DNA of 64,000 nt, taken from the NCBI RefSeq assembly GCF_010747475.1, contig NZ_VSLZ01000002.1, positions 496,001 through 560,000 of the forward strand, read 5' to 3'. Shown in pieces: positions 60,226 through 64,000 of the stretch (the first letter of the stretch is position 1; the number at the start of each line of letters is the position of its first letter). The translations under genes were made by a program, and so were the position numbers. This DNA is from Halorussus sp. MSC15.2 (GTDB taxonomy: Archaea; Halobacteriota; Halobacteria; Halobacteriales; Haladaptataceae). Below the pieces are notes generated by a model. It was not told the origin of the DNA. It searched no databases and saw only the letters and a program-made list of their open reading frames with translations.

Positions 60226-60343
60226 CGACCGTCTCCCATAGGAATCGGTCCCCACTGCGACCGCGACTACAGCCTTCTCGACCGCCAGCGAGTACCGAGC
60301 GGGACCAACATCTTTCACAGGTGCTTGCGAACAGTGGACACAC

Positions 60344-62035
60344 ATGTCCGACGAGTACACCGGAGCCGACCTGTTCGTGGACGCGCTGGAGCGCTACGGC
60401 GTCTCGCACGTCTTCGGCAACCCCGGCACCACGGAACTCCCCGTGATGAAAGCCCTCGGGGACAGCGACCTCGAATACGTCCTCGGACTCCACGAGGACG
60501 TGGCGGTCGGGATGGCCGCGGGGTACGCCAGCACCCGGCGGTATCACTCCCACCACGACGACTCGGTGACCCCGGTCGGCGTCGTGAACCTCCACGTCGC
60601 GCCGGGTCTCGCGCACGGTCTCGGCAACCTCTACGGCGCGAGCGTGGCCGGCGCGCCGCTGGTCGTGACCGCCGGGAACCACAGCACCGACTTCCGCCAC
60701 GAGGAGCCGATTCTGTCGGGCGACCTCGTGGAGATGGCCGACGAGTTCGCCAAGTGGAGCGCCGAGGTGCGGGACGTGAGCGCCCTGCCGACGATGCTCC
60801 GGCGGGCGTTCCGCGTGGCGCTCACCCCGCCGACCGGGCCGGTGTTCCTCGCGCTCCCGCTGGACGTGATGATGACCCCGACCGACGCCGACCCGGAGCG
60901 ACTCGGAGAGATTCCCGACGCTGGCCGGGGCGACCCCACGCAGATAGAACTCGCGGCCGACCTGCTCGCGGACCCCGACGAGGACGTGGCGCTCATCGTC
61001 GGCGACGGCGTGGCGCGCTCTGGGGTGGACGCCGTGGAGTCCGCGGTGGCGTTCGCGGAGGCCACCGGAGCGCGCGTCCACGGCGAGATTCTGGCCTGCG
61101 AGGTGGACTTCCCCACCGACCACGACCAGTGGGTCTCCTACGTCCCGCCGGACGAGGACCTCGCGGCGACCCTGCTCGGCGCGGACAACCTCGTCTTCGC
61201 CGGCTGTTCGACGAACACGACGCTGACGCGCCACGACCGCGAACTCGTCTCCGAGGACACCACCTGCGTCCACGTCAGCGACGACGCGTGGCAGGTCGGC
61301 AAGAACCAACCCGCGGACGCCACCGTCGTGGGCGACCCCGGCCGAGTCCTCTCGGAACTCGCCGACCGCCTCCGCGAACGCGTCACCGACGAGGGCCGCG
61401 AGGAGCGACTGGAGCGGGTCGGCGCGGTCAAACAGATGGTCCAGAGTCGGATGACCGAGATGGGCGAGGACGAGACCGACGACCCCCGGGCCTCGAAGGC
61501 CGAACTCGTGGAGGCGATGGAGCGAGTCGCCGGGGACGCCTACGTCGTGGACGAGGGCGTCACCGCCAAGTACGCCATGCTGACTCGGTGGAACTTCGAA
61601 CCGGAGCAGTACATCTCGAACAAGGGCGGCGGACTGGGGTACGGACTCCCGGCGTCGGTCGGCGCGGCCGTCGCGGAGTCGGAGACCGACGACCCCCGAG
61701 ACGTGGTCGGATTCGTCGGCGACGGGTCGTACCTCTACTACCCCCAGACGCTCTACTCGGCCGCCCGCCGCGACGTGGACCTGACGGTCGTGATTCCGGA
61801 CAACCGCAACTACCGCATCCTGAAGGACAACACGCTCGACCTCTTCGGCGGCGAGGAGGACGACTACGAGTTCGTCGGCATGGACTTCGAACCGCCGGTG
61901 GACATCCCGGCGAACGCGGAGAGCCACGGCGCTCGCGGGCGGTTGGTCGAGGACCCCGACGAAATCGAGTCGGCTCTGTCCGAGGCGCTGGAACGGGAAG
62001 GCCCGGACGTACTGGACGTACTGGTTCACGACTGA
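60344..62035 (+). CDS. Thiamine-diphosphate-dependent enzyme (acetolactate synthase/benzoylformate decarboxylase type)
   Basis: A 563-residue ThDP enzyme. The catalytic Glu is E51 in LGLHEDVAVGMAAGY, and the ThDP-binding motif VGDGSYLYYPQTL plus NRNYRILKDNTL completes the C-terminal domain. The NRNYRILK segment is like benzoylformate decarboxylases rather than acetolactate synthases. It would decarboxylate or ligate a 2-keto acid; the exact reaction is not known. It is monocistronic. The ATG is at 60344. Confidence 0.85.
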   Translation: MSDEYTGADLFVDALERYGVSHVFGNPGTTELPVMKALGDSDLEYVLGLHEDVAVGMAAGYASTRRYHSHHDDSVTPVGVVNLHVAPGLAHGLGNLYGASVAGAPLVVTAGNHSTDFRHEEPILSGDLVEMADEFAKWSAEVRDVSALPTMLRRAFRVALTPPTGPVFLALPLDVMMTPTDADPERLGEIPDAGRGDPTQIELAADLLADPDEDVALIVGDGVARSGVDAVESAVAFAEATGARVHGEILACEVDFPTDHDQWVSYVPPDEDLAATLLGADNLVFAGCSTNTTLTRHDRELVSEDTTCVHVSDDAWQVGKNQPADATVVGDPGRVLSELADRLRERVTDEGREERLERVGAVKQMVQSRMTEMGEDETDDPRASKAELVEAMERVAGDAYVVDEGVTAKYAMLTRWNFEPEQYISNKGGGLGYGLPASVGAAVAESETDDPRDVVGFVGDGSYLYYPQTLYSAARRDVDLTVVIPDNRNYRILKDNTLDLFGGEEDDYEFVGMDFEPPVDIPANAESHGARGRLVEDPDEIESALSEALEREGPDVLDVLVHD

Positions 62036-62153
62036 GTCCGTTCGCGACTCCGTTCGGTTTCGGGGAGACTCCGGTTCTGAGACCGACTTCGATTTCGAGT
62101 CGGACTCCGGGCTTCGAGACCGGCTTAGACCCGATTCCGGGTCGGATTCGCGG

Positions 62154-63332
62154 CTATCTGTCGCGCGTGACGACTTCGCCGGGCGTCGTCGTCGCACCCG
62201 ACGAGAGCCTCACGCCCGCGTTCAAACTCGTGTTGATGCCGGTTTTCGCGCCGTCGCCGGCCACGACGCCGAACTTCCGGCGGCCGGTCGAGATTCGTTC
62301 GCCTTTGACTGTGAACTTCACTGGTTGGTCGTCGTGGCGGAGGTTGGCGACGTTCGTGCCCGCGCCGAAGTTCACGTCACGGCCTAGCACGCTGTCGCCG
62401 ACGTAACTGAGATGGGCGACGTGCGTGCCTCGGCCGAGAACGCTGTTCTTGACCTCGACGCTGTGGCCGACCTTGGCGTCTTCATCGACGAGCGTCGCGC
62501 CGCGGACGTACGCGTTCGGGCCGACGCTCGCGCCCGAGCGCACCAGCGCCGGACCCTCCACGACGACCCCGGCGTCCACGGTCGCGCCTTCCTCGACCAC
62601 CACGTCGCCCCGGATGTCGGCGTCCTCGTGGACCGTCCCCCGGAGGTCGCGGTCTAACTCGCCGAGTTTCCACTCGTTGGCTTCCAGCAGTTCCCACGGA
62701 CGCCCCACGTCCAGCCATCGGTCCATCGCGGCGTAACCTACGTCGTACTCCTCGACGGCGCGCGCGAGAACGTCGGTGATTTCGTGCTCTCCGCGTTCGC
62801 TCTCGGCCACGTCCAACCACGTCCGCGTTCCTCGGGGAAGACGTATGCTCCGGCGTTGGCGAGGTCGGTGGGTGGGTCGGCGGGCTTCTCGACGATGTCG
62901 GTGACGGTGTCGCCGTCCGTCGAGAGGACGCCGTAGTTCGTGGGGTCTTCGACCCGCATCGCGCCGACCGCCGGTCCCGCCTCGAACAGGTCGGCGATGG
63001 CGTCGGAGTCGTAGAGGTTGTCGCCGTTGAGGACCGCGAAGGGACCGTCCAGCAGGTCGCGGGCGGCCCGCACCGCGTCGGCGGTCCCCGACTGGGATTC
63101 TTGGACCGCATAGCGGACCGGCACCCCGGCGTATTCTTCGCCGAAGTAGTTTCGGACCGCGTCGGCCCCGTAGCCGACGACGATTACGAGTTCGTCCGCG
63201 CCCGCGTCCACGGCGGCGTCGCCGCGTGGGCGGCCAGCGGGCGGTCCGCGACCGGCAGCATCGGTTTGGGGAGCGACGCCGACAGCGGCCGAATCCGTGT
63301 TCCCTCGCCAGCCGCGAGAATCACTGCTTGCA
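62154..63332 (-). pseudogene. Sugar nucleotidyltransferase (GlmU-like) gene with two frameshifts
   Basis: The reconstructed protein starts MQAVILAAGEGTRIRPLSAS, the nucleotidyltransferase signature, followed by LPKPMLPVADRPLAAH. The frame then breaks near 63221-63225 and resumes as DAAVDAGADELVIVVGYGAD, with VLNGDNLYDSDAI later. It breaks again near 62819-62825 and resumes as LDVAESERGEHEITDV. A left-handed beta-helix follows (GTVHEDADIRGDVVVEEGAT and ALVRSGASVGPNAYVRG). Each break needs one extra base. An intact form would make a UDP- or dTDP-sugar. Real inactivation and sequencing error are both possible. Confidence 0.8.
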
Positions 63333-63597
63333 TGGTCGTGGCTTCGACACACCGCCGTTTTAGTCTCCCGGAGTCGCCTCCGATTTCGACTCCCCACTTA
63401 ATGTCCCTTACGCGTACTGGCGGGTGCTTTTACGGGAGGGGTCTCTCTTTTGCAATACGACTCGTCCAGTCGCCGAAACGCCGCCGAAACCCGATGGCAA
63501 TGACTTAATATCCATCGGGCCGTCAACACTCACTACTTGCAATAGCTCCGGAACACGTTCAAATTGATGAAACAAAACGAAACATGATGGCCAACGA
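63333..63597. other. Intergenic region before DUF7504-like copy 3
   Basis: 265 bases with no supported gene. Several AT-rich elements are present (GCTTTTACGG near 63427, ACTTAATATCC near 63504, AAATTGATGAAACAAAACG near 63561). The one near 63504 is the best TATA candidate for the rightward gene, which would give a leader of about 65 bases. Confidence 0.45.
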
Positions 63598-64000
63598 ATG
63601 AACATCGATACATCCGACAGGAGACAACTGGAGCAGTCGTCGAACGTTCTCCTGCTGGCACCGTTGACACCCACGGGCAACCGGGCGTGTCTCGAACTAC
63701 TCGCCTCGACGACGCCGCCGGAGGACGCGAACGTCGCCGCAGTGACGTACACGCCGCCGCCAGAGACGTGGATTTCCGACTGGAAGAAGTACATCGAGCG
63801 TCTGCCCGACGAACTCGCGTTCATCCACGCCAACACGGTGGAGACGACCGGCGACTACGACGAGAGCGAACTCCCGCCGGACGTGTCGGTCGCACGGGTG
63901 GACCCCAACCAGCCGATGGACATCATCGCGCCGCTGAGCGAGCAGTTGACCCGGTGGAACGGGAACGGGAATCAGACGCTCGTCTCGGTCCAGACGCTGA
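63598..64000 (+). CDS. Haloarchaeal DUF7504-like protein, copy 3, truncated by the window end
   Basis: The ATG at 63598 opens MNIDTSDRRQLEQSSNVLLL, continuing APLTPTGNRACLELLAS and WISDWKKYIERL, to the last base without a stop; 134 codons are visible. The SSNVLLLAPLTPTGNRACLE pattern is the same opening as the gene at 18235 (SNILLVGSEALDAACERL). The third copy is therefore separate from the 43788 operon. Start supported by an AT-rich upstream region. Function unknown. Confidence 0.62.
   Translation, partial: MNIDTSDRRQLEQSSNVLLLAPLTPTGNRACLELLASTTPPEDANVAAVTYTPPPETWISDWKKYIERLPDELAFIHANTVETTGDYDESELPPDVSVARVDPNQPMDIIAPLSEQLTRWNGNGNQTLVSVQTL

Noticed and set aside
59768-62197. 809-residue minus-strand frame opposite the ThDP enzyme
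   Set aside because: Shadow of the real gene at 60344-62035; low-complexity Arg/Val composition and no motif.

Overview
The window is chromosomal DNA of an extremely halophilic archaeon (class Halobacteria). The proteins are strongly acidic, the DNA is GC-rich with G/C-ending codons, and many genes begin at an ATG or GTG about 25-30 bases after a TATA-like element, which suggests leaderless transcripts. Typical haloarchaeal families are present: a HalOD1 domain, Orc1/Cdc6, a TAT-exported halocyanin-like protein, DpsA, and TAT lipoproteins with an L-A-G-C lipobox. The genus cannot be fixed from this window. A Halorussus-like organism is only a guess.

Layout. 0-8.4 kb: a partial glycosyltransferase-like gene, small membrane proteins, an acyl-CoA synthetase, a histidine kinase, L-asparaginase, a SUI1 factor, a CPBP protease, and a thiolase-like/DUF35 pair. 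8.4-11.4 kb: an AT-richer ABC-2 transporter whose permease is a fused duplication. 11.5-22 kb: hydrolase lipoprotein, MaoC hydratase, YdjM-type hydrolase, Eis-like acetyltransferase, old-yellow-enzyme homologue, DpsA, TIM-barrel isomerase and halocyanin-like protein. 22.3-23.9 kb: an orc1/cdc6 gene beside inverted ORB-like repeats around an AT-rich core, a likely replication origin. 24-34 kb: carbohydrate and nitrogen enzymes (clan-A-like glycosidase, aldehyde dehydrogenase, nitrilase family, PfkB kinase), an MFS transporter, a prolyl-tRNA-editing-type protein, a TRIC channel, an MscS channel and a frameshifted DUF4149 gene. 34-39 kb: ATP-type PEP carboxykinase and an ADP-forming acyl-CoA synthetase translationally coupled to a DRTGG/P-loop protein. 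39-42.4 kb: an arsenic cluster arsR-arsM-orf-arsN2. 42.5-50.9 kb: acetyltransferase, a membrane-protein/DUF7504-like operon, a rhodanese-like lipoprotein, HalOD1, and a large RND/MMPL exporter coupled to a TrmB-family regulator. 51-52.8 kb: a three-gene operon of unknown function behind two DtxR/SirR-type iron-box-like operators. 52.9-64 kb: thioredoxin-like protein without CxxC, MrfA/Hrq1-type helicase, citrate synthase, a second ferritin-like (DPSL) protein, 2Fe-2S ferredoxin, DUF393 protein, a ThDP enzyme, a sugar nucleotidyltransferase broken by two frameshifts, and the start of a third DUF7504-like gene.

How it fits together. Central carbon metabolism is well represented: citrate synthase, PEPCK, ADP-forming and AMP-forming acyl-CoA synthetases, PfkB kinase and aldehyde dehydrogenase. 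Oxidative-stress and metal handling is represented by two different ferritin-like proteins, iron-box sites and the ars cluster. Several intergenic regions carry short tandem duplications that run across or start just after a stop codon. At least three genes look frameshifted by single missing or extra bases, which is either real decay or residual assembly error. I found no rRNA, no convincing tRNA, no CRISPR array and no insertion sequence with a transposase.
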